The position numbers and the translations under genes were made by a program. From Bradyrhizobium oropedii (lineage in GTDB: Bacteria; Pseudomonadota; Alphaproteobacteria; Rhizobiales; Xanthobacteraceae), in contig NZ_JACMYO010000003.1 of NCBI RefSeq assembly GCF_020889685.1, forward strand, positions 1 through 64,000: a stretch of 64,000 nucleotides of DNA. Reading direction: 5' to 3'. The notes under the pieces are model-generated. The model was not told the DNA's origin, ran no database searches, and saw nothing but the letters and a program-made list of their open reading frames with translations. This document shows positions 16,793 to 24,198 of this stretch, in pieces (position 1 is the first letter of the stretch; each line of letters opens with the position of its first letter).

Positions 16793-16820
16793 TTGCCAAA
16801 GCCGCCAGCGCCTGTATGAT
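16793..16820 (+). promoter_or_regulatory. Candidate promoter for the phosphotransferase operon
   Basis: TTGCCA (16793-16798), 16-base spacer, TATGAT (16815-16820); predicted start near 16827, about 80 bases before the ATG at 16908. Confidence 0.5.
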
Positions 16821-16907
16821 TTGCGCAACGATCACCCCGCCTTCAATCCGGCCGACGCAAAACGCGGCTGGAACGGTGGTGACGCCCACGGGGATGGGAG
16901 GAAACCG

Positions 16908-17987
16908 ATGAGTTTGCTCACGGCCGATCCGTCGCGGATCGATCCGGAGTGGATGACCCGGGCGCTGCGCGCAGCCGGTGTGATCGACCAGGTCAGGGTC
17001 ATCGATCTCGCCTGCAACCCGGTCGGCAACGGCCTCGTCGGCGACAGCTATCGATTTCGCCTGAGCTATGACGGCAATGAGCCGAATGCGCCCTTAAGCG
17101 TCGTCGGCAAATTCCCTGCCGCAGATCCCGACAGCCGCCGTTCCGGATCCGCGCACACGCTTTATATTCGCGAGGTCGCGTTCTATCGCGAGCTAGCCGC
17201 GACCGTCGCCATTCACACCCCGCGGCCGATCCTCGCCGAAATCGATCCGGCCACCGACGACTTCACGCTGATCCTGGAGGACCTGGCCCCCGCCCGCCCG
17301 GGCGACCAGCTCGCCGGATGTTCGATCGCAGACTGCCTGACAGCAATGACCGAGGCCGCCGCGCTGCATGCACCGCGATGGAACGACCCGACGCTCGACG
17401 CCGTGCAATGCTTCGTGGTCGCGGCCGGCCGGCGCAGAGGCCTTCGCGCGGTGCTGCCCGGCATTATCGGTCACTACAAGGAGCGATATCGTGGCGTCAT
17501 CGAGCCGGAATTCCTTGATCTGATCGACCGGCTTCCGGATGCGATACCGCGCTACCAGTCCGATCGATCGGTGCCGCGAACCCTACAGCATGCGGACTTC
17601 CGGCTCGACAACATCCTGTTCGACGTGCGCGGCAACACCCGTCCGATGGCGACGCTGGATTGGCAGACGCTGACGGTGGGGCCCGGCATCGTCGACGTCG
17701 CCTACTTCCTGTCGGCCGGTGTCGATCCAATCGAGCGGCGGCGTCATGAAGCCGAATTGGTGCGGTTCTATCATTCGGAACTGATCCGGCGCGGCGTGCG
17801 GGACTATGGCTGGGATGAGTGCTGGCGGGATTACCGGCGCTACACGCTGCATGGCATCATGATGGGTGTGGTCTCGGCGCTCAGCGTGCAGCGCTCCGAG
17901 CGCGGCGACGCGCTGTTCCTGAAAATGACCCGCGGCGCCTGCGCGCAAGCCCTCGACCACGACAGTTTTTCATACTGGCAGGACTAA
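16908..17987 (+). CDS. Aminoglycoside-phosphotransferase-fold kinase of unknown substrate
   Basis: 359 aa from the ATG at 16908, preceded by GGGAGGAAA. The kinase core is intact: a G-loop-like start (NPVGNGLVGDSYRF), VVGKF with the ATP-binding Lys (about 68), an acidic hinge LILEDL, the catalytic loop HADFRLDN (228-235) and the metal-binding LDWQ (250-253). This places it in the phosphotransferase-enzyme (APH/choline-kinase/EcKinase) family, whose environmental members phosphorylate diverse alcohols; it should not be read as a resistance gene. Only 32 bases separate it from the next gene, with which it forms a likely operon. Confidence 0.83.
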   Translation: MSLLTADPSRIDPEWMTRALRAAGVIDQVRVIDLACNPVGNGLVGDSYRFRLSYDGNEPNAPLSVVGKFPAADPDSRRSGSAHTLYIREVAFYRELAATVAIHTPRPILAEIDPATDDFTLILEDLAPARPGDQLAGCSIADCLTAMTEAAALHAPRWNDPTLDAVQCFVVAAGRRRGLRAVLPGIIGHYKERYRGVIEPEFLDLIDRLPDAIPRYQSDRSVPRTLQHADFRLDNILFDVRGNTRPMATLDWQTLTVGPGIVDVAYFLSAGVDPIERRRHEAELVRFYHSELIRRGVRDYGWDECWRDYRRYTLHGIMMGVVSALSVQRSERGDALFLKMTRGACAQALDHDSFSYWQD

Positions 17988-18019
17988 CGCTGTTTCGCGC
18001 GAATTCGAAAGGGATCGGC

Positions 18020-19147
18020 GTGCTCAACAAACTGGACGACTTCCCCATCCACCAGACGCCGGAACCGATTGCGGTGCCCTCGACCAGCGACCGCAACGTC
18101 TATGATCGAACCTGGTTCAATGGCTACACCGCCGACGGCGCGTATTATTTCGGCATCGGCATTGCGATCTACCCGCACCGCAAGATCCTCGACTGCGCGT
18201 TCAGCGTCGTGGAGCGCGGCGGACGCCAGCACTGCTTCTACGGTTCGCGGCGGGCGCCGATCGAGCGCACCGAGATGCAGGTCGGCCCGTTCCGGCTCGA
18301 GGTGCTCGAACCGATGCTGCGGACCCGCGTCGTGCTCGACGACAACGCAACCGGCCTCGCCTGCGACCTGACCTTCTCGGCGCGCACTGCCGCGATCCAG
18401 GAAGCACGCCAGACGCTTTGGTCGGGCGACCGCCGCGCCATGGATTCGACCCGGTTCGACCAGTTCGGCCGCTGGAGCGGCGTCATCCACCACCCCGATG
18501 GCGGGATCAAGGTCGACGATCGCACCTGCTACGGCACCAAGGATCGCTCCTGGGGCGTGCGCAATGTCGGCGAACGCGACGTCGGAGGCGCGCCGATGCC
18601 GCCGCCGAGCGTGTTCTTCCTCTGGGCGCCGCTGGTCTGGGACGACCACATCTCGCACGCGATCTTTTTCGACGGCACGCAGGGCGAGGCGCTGGTCCGC
18701 GAGGGCATCACCGCGCCGCTCTACCGAAGCGAGGCTGAGATCCCCGGCGTGGTCGACGGGCTCGACCGCCGCATGGCGACCGCACGGCACCGCGTGACCT
18801 ACGTGCCGAACACGCGGCTTGCACAGTCGGCCGAGATCGACCTGGTCGATATCGACGGCCACACCACGACCATCGCGCTCGACCCGATCCTCAAATTCCA
18901 GATGAAGGGCCTCGGCTATGGCCATCCGCAATGGGGCCAGGGCATGTGGAAGGGCGAGCTGGAGATCGGCGGCGAGTCGTTCGATCCCTTGACGCTCGAC
19001 CCACTGGCCCGCGAGAACGTGCACGTGCAACAGGTGGTACGCGCCCGCCAGGACAGCCAGACGGGAATCGGCGTGCTGGAGCAGATATGCTTCGGCCCCT
19101 ACCGTCCCGCAGGGTTCAGTGAGTTTCTCGACGGTGCCAAAGCCTAG
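18020..19147 (+). CDS. Conserved hypothetical protein, lipocalin/AttH (CrtC)-like beta-rich fold
   Basis: 375 aa from a GTG at 18020 with a purine-rich GAAAGGGA upstream; the frame is open further upstream inside the kinase gene, but that part has the composition of an out-of-frame shadow. The body is beta-rich with paired WF/YF and DRSWGVRNVG motifs like those of the AttH/hydroxyneurosporene-synthase (CrtC) group. A conserved region, VFFLWAPLVWDDHISHAIFFDG, sits in the middle. There is no signal peptide. Similar proteins are found next to APH-fold kinases in other actinobacterial and alphaproteobacterial genomes (recollection), which hints at a shared small-molecule pathway. Function unknown. 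Confidence 0.7.
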   Translation: MLNKLDDFPIHQTPEPIAVPSTSDRNVYDRTWFNGYTADGAYYFGIGIAIYPHRKILDCAFSVVERGGRQHCFYGSRRAPIERTEMQVGPFRLEVLEPMLRTRVVLDDNATGLACDLTFSARTAAIQEARQTLWSGDRRAMDSTRFDQFGRWSGVIHHPDGGIKVDDRTCYGTKDRSWGVRNVGERDVGGAPMPPPSVFFLWAPLVWDDHISHAIFFDGTQGEALVREGITAPLYRSEAEIPGVVDGLDRRMATARHRVTYVPNTRLAQSAEIDLVDIDGHTTTIALDPILKFQMKGLGYGHPQWGQGMWKGELEIGGESFDPLTLDPLARENVHVQQVVRARQDSQTGIGVLEQICFGPYRPAGFSEFLDGAKA

Positions 19148-19440
19148 CTCGGCGGCACGGCTTCGACGAAGATCAAGCGGCGGTCGAGCGCGGTCCGCCG
19201 ATGCTTGAGCGCTTCGGCATATTCCGGCGACGCGTACCATTCGCGCAGCCGCGCCATCGACGGAAATTCGACGACGATGATGTTCTTCGGCGGCGGTCCG
19301 CCTTCAACCGCTTCAGCGGCACCGCCGCGCACCAGATAGCGTCCGCCATATTGCGCGATCGCCTTGGCAGCGATCGTGCGATAGGCCTCGAAGCCTGCGG
19401 CATCCTTCACGTCGACCTCGGATATCACATAGGCTGACAT
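19144..19440 (-). CDS. DUF1330 family protein
   Basis: 98 aa, with the family pattern: an opening SAYVISEVDVKDAAGFEAY, then GGRYLVRGG and VVEFPSMARLREWYASPEYAEALKHR. DUF1330 proteins are small ferredoxin-like (dimeric alpha-beta barrel) proteins of unknown role, often near oxidoreductases. Its stop overlaps the stop of the convergent upstream gene within CTAG. It lies nine bases downstream of the SDR gene on the same strand, so the two form an operon. Confidence 0.85.
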   Translation of the reverse strand: MSAYVISEVDVKDAAGFEAYRTIAAKAIAQYGGRYLVRGGAAEAVEGGPPPKNIIVVEFPSMARLREWYASPEYAEALKHRRTALDRRLIFVEAVPPS

Positions 19441-19449
19441 GGTCGCGCC

Positions 19450-20244
19450 TCACGCGATCGTATTGACGATGCCGCCCTCGGCACGCAGCGCGGCGCCATT
19501 GGTTGCCGAGGCCTGCTTGGAGCAGACATAGACCACGAGATTTGCGATCTCTTCCGTGCTGGCAAAGCGCTGCAACAGCGAGGTCGGCCGGTGCTGCTTG
19601 ACGAAGTTGGAGGCTGCCTCCTCGACCGACTGGCCGTTCTGCTTGGCGAGATCCTTGACGAAAGTCTCGACGCCCTCGGACATGGTCGGTCCTGGTAGCA
19701 CCGAGTTGACGGTCACGGCAGTGCCCTTGGTCAGCCCGGCGAGCCCGCGCGCGATCGCAAGCTGTGCGGTCTTGGTCATACCGTAATGGATCATCTCGGT
19801 CGGGATGTTGAGGCCTGACTCCGAAGAGATGAAGACGATGCGGCCCCAGTTGCGCTTCAGCATGCCCTGCATGTAGCCGCGCGACAGCCGCACGCCCGAC
19901 ATCACGTTGACCTCGAAGAAGCGGCTCCAGTCCTCGTCGGGAATGTCGAAGAAGCCCTTCGGCTCGAAGATGCCGGCATTGTTGACGAGAATGTCGACCT
20001 CCGGCAGCGCAGCAAGCAGCGCCTTGCAACCGGCCGCGGTCGAGACGTCGGCCGCAATGCCGCGGACCTTTGCGCCGGGCACCGCGCCGGCGATCGCGGC
20101 CACCGCCGCATCGACCTTGGCCTGACCGCGGCCGTTGAGCACGACCTCCGCGCCGGTTCCCGCCAACCCTTTTGCAATGGCGTTGCCGATGCCCGCGGTC
20201 GAGCCGGTGACGAGCGCGGTCTTTCCGGAAAGGTCGATTTTCAT
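19450..20244 (-). CDS. Short-chain dehydrogenase/reductase (classical SDR)
   Basis: 264 aa. Cofactor motif TGSTAGIG at 13-20, NNAG at 88-91, catalytic Ser near 140-141 (FISSESG) and the YGMTK pair (Tyr154, Lys158). Arg39 after beta-2 (LNGRG) suggests NADP(H) preference. The rather long loop after residue 190 (EGVETFVKDLAKQNGQSVEEAASNF) marks a group often annotated as 3-oxoacyl-ACP reductase-like, but substrate assignment is not possible. First gene of the SDR-DUF1330 unit. Confidence 0.88.
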   Translation of the reverse strand: MKIDLSGKTALVTGSTAGIGNAIAKGLAGTGAEVVLNGRGQAKVDAAVAAIAGAVPGAKVRGIAADVSTAAGCKALLAALPEVDILVNNAGIFEPKGFFDIPDEDWSRFFEVNVMSGVRLSRGYMQGMLKRNWGRIVFISSESGLNIPTEMIHYGMTKTAQLAIARGLAGLTKGTAVTVNSVLPGPTMSEGVETFVKDLAKQNGQSVEEAASNFVKQHRPTSLLQRFASTEEIANLVVYVCSKQASATNGAALRAEGGIVNTIA

Positions 20245-20337
20245 CTGTCATCTCCATTGATGTCGATGGAAATATCGGGCGCGGCATGAGGCACCGCAAT
20301 TGCATCTCACCGACGCGTGAGGAAGTAGAACACACCT

Positions 20338-20365
20338 CGTCGTCCCAGCGAAAGCCAGGACGACG
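20338..20365. repeat. Short palindromic intergenic repeat
   Basis: CGTCGTCC (20338-20345) and GGACGACG (20358-20365) form a perfect inverted repeat around CAGCGAAAGCCA. The CGTCCCAGCGAAAGCCAGGA core resembles a frequent rhizobial intergenic repeat (from memory). It sits between the SDR gene and the end of the ribosomal cluster. Confidence 0.45.
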
Positions 20366-20392
20366 GCGGGGATGGAGCGACGCCGCCAAACA

Positions 20393-20418
20393 AAAACGGC
20401 GCCCGAAGGCGCCGTTTT
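20393..20418 (-). terminator. Terminator of the str-S10-spc-alpha supercluster (after rplQ)
   Basis: Perfect 11-bp stem AAAACGGCGCC/GGCGCCGTTTT (20393-20403 with 20408-20418) and a four-base loop. On the minus strand it is followed by a T-rich tract (TTTTTGTTTG), a textbook rho-independent terminator. Confidence 0.92.
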
Positions 20419-20441
20419 CAAAATCTTGGCTTGAGACCGGC

Positions 20442-20858
20442 TTACGCCGCCTCGGCTTCACCGCCCTGGGCCGGACCGGAGTCCTGGCCCTTGGCATCGA
20501 CGTCGCGGTCGACGAACTCGATCACGGCCATCGCCGCGTTGTCGCCGTAGCGGAAGCCGGCCTTGATGATGCGGGTGTAGCCGCCCTGGCGGTCCTTGTA
20601 GCGGGTCGCCAGCGTGTCGAACAGCTTCTTGACCTGGTCGAGGTCGCGCAGCTCCGAGATCGCCTGGCGGCGCAGCGACAGCCCGCCCTTCTTGCCGAGG
20701 GTGACGAGCTTCTCGACGATCGGCCGCAGCTCCTTGGCCTTCGGCAGCGTGGTGACGATCTGCTCGTGCTTGATCAGCGCGGCCGCCATGTTGGCGAACA
20801 TCGCACGCCGGTGCTCGGCAGTGCGGTTGAGCTTCCGATGAACCTTGCCGTGACGCAT
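20442..20858 (-). CDS. rplQ: 50S ribosomal protein L17
   Basis: 138 aa, recognised by [25 protein letters not shown] and the central [14 protein letters not shown] block. L17 binds 23S rRNA near the exit-tunnel side of the large subunit. It is the last gene of the alpha operon, but a strong terminator-like hairpin lies between it and rpoA, so its dose is probably set by read-through. The short acidic C-terminus ([11 protein letters not shown]) is extra relative to the E. coli protein. Confidence 0.98.
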   Translation of the reverse strand: MRHGKVHRKLNRTAEHRRAMFANMAAALIKHEQIVTTLPKAKELRPIVEKLVTLGKKGGLSLRRQAISELRDLDQVKKLFDTLATRYKDRQGGYTRIIKAGFRYGDNAAMAVIEFVDRDVDAKGQDSGPAQGGEAEAA

Positions 20859-20932
20859 TGACTTATTCCTTCTTCAATTCTGCCGCGGTGGTTCAGCGAC
20901 AAGTGCAGGTGGGCATCCTGCGTTCGCCCATC

Positions 20933-20965
20933 AAAAAATCGTGGCCGGAGATTCCTCCGACCACG
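20933..20965 (-). terminator. Internal terminator/attenuator between rpoA and rplQ
   Basis: On the minus strand, CGTGGTCGGA and TCCGGCCACG (20956-20965 and 20940-20949, one G-U pair) form a 10-bp stem, directly followed by ATTTTTTG. The structure has every mark of an intrinsic terminator, yet rplQ lies downstream on the same strand. Confidence 0.75.
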
Positions 20966-20979
20966 ACGGTGAAATCGGA

Positions 20980-21999
20980 TCAGTAGTGATCCTCGAAGCG
21001 CTTGGCGAGCTCGTCGATGTTCTCCGGCGGCCAGCCCGGCACTTCCATGCCGAGATGCAGACCCATCTGGGCCAGCACTTCCTTGATCTCGTTCAGCGAC
21101 TTGCGACCGAAGTTCGGGGTGCGGAGCATTTCCGCTTCCGACTTCTGCACGAGATCGCCGATGTAGACGATGTTGTCGTTCTTCAGGCAGTTTGCCGAAC
21201 GCACCGACAGCTCGAGCTCGTCGACCTTCTTGAGGAACGCCGGGTTGAACGCGAGATCGGGGATGATCTCCTGCGTGACTTCCTTGCGCGGCTCCTCGAA
21301 GTTGACGAACACGTTGAGCTGATCCTGCAGGATGCGCGCAGCGTAAGCCACCGCGTCCTCCGGCGTGATCGCGCCGTTGGTCTCGATCGTCATGGTCAGC
21401 TTGTCGTAGTCGAGGATCTGGCCCTCACGGGTGTTCTCGACCTTGTAGGAGACCTTGCGGACCGGCGAGAACAGGCTGTCGACCGGGATCAGGCCGATCG
21501 GAGCATCCTCGGGACGGTTGCGCTCGGCGGCGACATAGCCCTTGCCGGTCGTGACCGTGAACTCCATGCGGATCTCGGCGCCGTCGTCCAGCGTGCAGAG
21601 CTGGAGGTCGGGGTTGAGCACGGTGACGTCGCCGACGGTCTGGATGTCGCCGGCGGTGACGGCGCCCGGGCCCTGCTTCTTCACGACCATGCGCTTCGGG
21701 CCTTCGCCCTGCATCTTGATCGAGATGTCCTTGATGTTGAGGACGATGTCGGTGACGTCTTCACGGACACCGGCGATCGAGGAGAACTCGTGCAGCACGC
21801 CGTCGATGTGCACCGACTGTACCGCTGCGCCCTGCAGCGAGGACAGCAGGATGCGGCGCAGCGCGTTGCCGAGCGTCTGGCCGAAGCCGCGCTCGAGCGG
21901 CTCGGCGACGACGGTGGCGAACCGGCTCGCGTCCGAGCCCGGCGTGACCTGCAGCTTGTTCGGTCGAATAAGTTCTTGCCAATTTTTCTGGATCGTCAC
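20980..21999 (-). CDS. rpoA: DNA-directed RNA polymerase subunit alpha
   Basis: 339 aa. N-terminal dimerisation/assembly domain (about 1-235, with the conserved [19 protein letters not shown] at 33-51), a flexible linker, and the C-terminal DNA- and activator-binding domain with [40 protein letters not shown]. Standard length for Alphaproteobacteria. It lies between rpsK and rplQ in the alpha operon. The gap to rpsK (22000-22126) contains a GC-rich hairpin. Confidence 0.99.
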   Translation of the reverse strand: MTIQKNWQELIRPNKLQVTPGSDASRFATVVAEPLERGFGQTLGNALRRILLSSLQGAAVQSVHIDGVLHEFSSIAGVREDVTDIVLNIKDISIKMQGEGPKRMVVKKQGPGAVTAGDIQTVGDVTVLNPDLQLCTLDDGAEIRMEFTVTTGKGYVAAERNRPEDAPIGLIPVDSLFSPVRKVSYKVENTREGQILDYDKLTMTIETNGAITPEDAVAYAARILQDQLNVFVNFEEPRKEVTQEIIPDLAFNPAFLKKVDELELSVRSANCLKNDNIVYIGDLVQKSEAEMLRTPNFGRKSLNEIKEVLAQMGLHLGMEVPGWPPENIDELAKRFEDHY

Positions 22000-22085
22000 T
22001 TGTTCACCCTTTGCCGGTCGTTCAGGCCAGTCGAATGGCCAAACCTGGCGTTGGAGATCGCGGATCAGTCCGCGCGGTCAATTCC

Positions 22086-22119
22086 AAAAACGATCGCAGG
22101 GCGGCCAAGGCCGCCCGCG
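22086..22119 (-). promoter_or_regulatory. GC-rich hairpin in the rpsK-rpoA gap
   Basis: GGGCGGCC and GGCCGCCC (22099-22106, 22109-22116), extended by CGC/GCG, form a very stable stem with a two-base loop. On the minus strand, ATCG and then TTTTT follow after the stem. It could slow or partly terminate RNA polymerase before rpoA, or be an RNase site. Confidence 0.5.
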
Positions 22120-22126
22120 ACTTAGA

Positions 22127-22516
22127 TCAAACGCGCCGACGCTTGCGCGGACGGCAGCCATTGTGCGGGATCGTGGTCACGTCGCGGATCGAGGTGACGG
22201 TGAAGCCCGCAGCCTGCAGCGCGCGGAGCGCCGACTCACGGCCCGAACCCGGGCCGGCCACTTCAACCTCCAGCGTGCGCATGCCGTGTTCCTGCGCCTT
22301 CTTGGAGACGTCTTCCGCCGCAACCTGAGCGGCATAAGGGGTCGACTTGCGCGAGCCCTTGAAACCCATGGTGCCGGCCGACGACCAGGCGATGGTGTTG
22401 CCCTGTGCGTCGGTGATGGTGATGGTCGTGTTGTTGAACGACGAATTCACGTGCGCGATGCCGGAGGCGATGTTCTTGCGTTCGCGGCGGCGTACGCGGG
22501 TGGCTTCCTTGCCCAT
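22127..22516 (-). CDS. rpsK: 30S ribosomal protein S11
   Basis: 129 aa from the ATG at 22516 ([15 protein letters not shown]), the start matching alphaproteobacterial S11; an eight-codon longer frame is not supported. The core [22 protein letters not shown] and the C-terminal [20 protein letters not shown] are diagnostic. S11 forms the platform of the small subunit and contacts the anti-Shine-Dalgarno region. Alpha operon, between rpsM and rpoA. Confidence 0.99.
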   Translation of the reverse strand: MGKEATRVRRRERKNIASGIAHVNSSFNNTTITITDAQGNTIAWSSAGTMGFKGSRKSTPYAAQVAAEDVSKKAQEHGMRTLEVEVAGPGSGRESALRALQAAGFTVTSIRDVTTIPHNGCRPRKRRRV

Positions 22517-22584
22517 TTCTAACCTTTCCTGTGATCTCAAACGCCGCCGTAGTGCCAGCGGCTACACCTCAAAACGCAAATGGC

Positions 22585-22610
22585 GAGCAGCGAATTTCGA
22601 TTCGCTGCTC
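22585..22610 (-). promoter_or_regulatory. Perfect hairpin in the rpsM-rpsK gap
   Basis: GAGCAGCGAAT (22585-22595) pairs exactly with ATTCGCTGCTC (22600-22610) around a four-base loop. No T-run follows directly on the minus strand, so an RNA-stability or processing element is likelier than a terminator. Confidence 0.55.
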
Positions 22611-22631
22611 CCCACCTGCAATTCGCAAAAC

Positions 22632-23000
22632 TTACTTCTTCTTGCCGGCGATCGCCTTGGCAGGACCCTTGCGCGTACGCGCATTGGTGTGGGTGCGCTG
22701 ACCGCGCACCGGCAGACCGCGACGATGACGCAGGCCGCGATAGCAGCCGAGGTCCATCAGCCGCTTGATGTTGATGCCGACCTCACGACGGAGGTCGCCC
22801 TCGACCAGATAGTCACGGTCGATGACTTCGCGGATCTGCAGGACTTCCTGGTCGGTCAACTGGTTGACGCGACGGTCCGCGGGGATCTTGACCTTCTCGA
22901 TGATGTCGGCCGCGTTCTTCTGGCCAATACCATGGATGTACTGAAGCGCGATCAGCACGCGCTTGTTGGTAGGAATGTTGACGCCGGCAATACGGGCCAC
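22632..23000 (-). CDS. rpsM: 30S ribosomal protein S13
   Basis: 122 aa beginning [25 protein letters not shown], with the C-terminal [25 protein letters not shown] tail that reaches the tRNA sites in the head of the small subunit. It is the first gene after the promoter found in the adk-rpsM gap, so it can head an independent alpha-operon transcript. Confidence 0.99.
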   Translation of the reverse strand: MARIAGVNIPTNKRVLIALQYIHGIGQKNAADIIEKVKIPADRRVNQLTDQEVLQIREVIDRDYLVEGDLRREVGINIKRLMDLGCYRGLRHRRGLPVRGQRTHTNARTRKGPAKAIAGKKK

Positions 23001-23156
23001 GGACTTCTCTCCTGTCGCCGCTCCATCACGGATACGGGCTTCTCAAGTGCTTGCTACTTGCGGGCTTGTGTCCACAAACGCGAACACGACGCCCTTCCCC
23101 TTGTGTCCTTCGGGGCCCGGCATCGTCATAAAACTATCCAACTTGGATGCGGGGCT

Positions 23157-23185
23157 TATTAAAGGATTCATGTCGGTTTCGTCAA
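23157..23185 (-). promoter_or_regulatory. Candidate promoter for the alpha operon (rpsM-rpsK-rpoA-rplQ)
   Basis: On the minus strand TTGACG (23180-23185), 17-base spacer, TTAATA (23157-23162); predicted start near 23150, giving a leader of about 150 bases before rpsM. A 13-base palindrome ATCCAACTTGGAT (23136-23148) lies at the very start of this leader. The -35 lies only seven bases after the adk stop. Confidence 0.55.
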
Positions 23186-23191
23186 CCGCTC

Positions 23192-24127
23192 CTAGCGTTT
23201 AGCTCGCTTTTTCGTGAGCTTTTTTGCCGCCTTTTTGGCGACTTTTGCACCCTTGCGGGCATTCGCGGCACCAGCGGCCTTCTTTGCGGCCTTTTTGGCC
23301 GGCTTCTTCGCAGCCTTCCTGGCCCCTTTGCCGGCGCCTTTGGCCTTGGAGGCCGCCTTGGCGGCCTTCCCGGCCGGTCTGGCGGCCTTTTTGGCAGATT
23401 CGGCAGCCTTCTTGGCCGGTTTCTTGGTGGTCTTCTTGTTGGTCTTCTTGGCCGCCTTGGAGGCCTTCTTGGCCGCCTTGGAGGCCTTCTTGGCCGCCCG
23501 GGAAGTCGCCTTGGGCTCCTCGTGCTCCTTCGGTTCCAGCGCGCCGAGCGCGGTCAGGATCCGGTTGATCTCGCGGGTCACGTGCTCGATGGTCATCATG
23601 CCATCGACCGTCAAGAGCTTCCGCCGCTCCGAATAATAGTGAATCAGCGGTTCCGTCATCGAGCGGTACTGCGCGAGGCGCTTCGTCAGCACTTCCGGCG
23701 TATCGTCGAGCCGCACTTCCTCGCCGCGCGCGCGGGTTTCCTCGGCGCGCTTCTCAACGCGGGCGAGCAGCGCGCTCTCGTTGACGCGCAGCTCAACGAC
23801 GGCATCGAGCTTGAGGTGCTTCTTCTTGAGGAGTTCGTCGAGCGCCGCGGCCTGCGGCACGGTGCGCGGGAAACCGTCCAGGATAAAACCCTTCTTGGCA
23901 TCGGGCTCGTCGATCCGGTCGGCGATGATTCCCACCACGACCTCGTCGGGAACCAGGCCGCCATTGGCCATGATCTCCTTGGCCTGCAAGCCGATCGGCG
24001 TGCCCGCGGCAACCGCAGCACGCAACATCTCGCCGGTCGAGAGCTGAACGATGCCGTGCCTGTGCACCAGCCGCTGCGCCTGGGTTCCCTTGCCCGAGCC
24101 CGGCGGCCCCAAAAGGATCAATCTCAT
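23192..24127 (-). CDS. adk: Adenylate kinase with long Lys/Ala-rich (histone H1-like) C-terminal tail
   Basis: 311 aa. Residues 1-195 are a complete short-lid adenylate kinase (ATP + AMP = 2 ADP): P-loop [10 protein letters not shown] (7-16), AMP-binding STGEMLR (30-36), LDGFPRT (83-89), a lid without zinc cysteines, and the [12 protein letters not shown] arginine region (150-161). From about 201 to 311 the chain turns into Lys/Ala/Pro repeats ([29 protein letters not shown]..), about 40 percent Lys, resembling histone H1 C-termini, AlgP or HupN-type DNA-binding tails. The usual family length is 180-220 aa. The tail has normal codon use and a proper stop. It lies between secY and rpsM, the standard alphaproteobacterial place for adk. 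Confidence 0.95.
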   Translation of the reverse strand: MRLILLGPPGSGKGTQAQRLVHRHGIVQLSTGEMLRAAVAAGTPIGLQAKEIMANGGLVPDEVVVGIIADRIDEPDAKKGFILDGFPRTVPQAAALDELLKKKHLKLDAVVELRVNESALLARVEKRAEETRARGEEVRLDDTPEVLTKRLAQYRSMTEPLIHYYSERRKLLTVDGMMTIEHVTREINRILTALGALEPKEHEEPKATSRAAKKASKAAKKASKAAKKTNKKTTKKPAKKAAESAKKAARPAGKAAKAASKAKGAGKGARKAAKKPAKKAAKKAAGAANARKGAKVAKKAAKKLTKKRAKR

Positions 24128-24198
24128 ATCTGTTTCGCCCCCCGGCTAGGTGGGCGAATTCCGCACACCTGTGTTTTGAGTTTGAAGCCGCGCCGCGA

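Noticed and set aside
23214..23636. Plus-strand hydrophobic frame of 140 aa opposite the adk tail
   Set aside because: Its Ala/Phe/Leu composition is the antisense reading of the Lys/Ala repeats; there is no ribosome site or partner.
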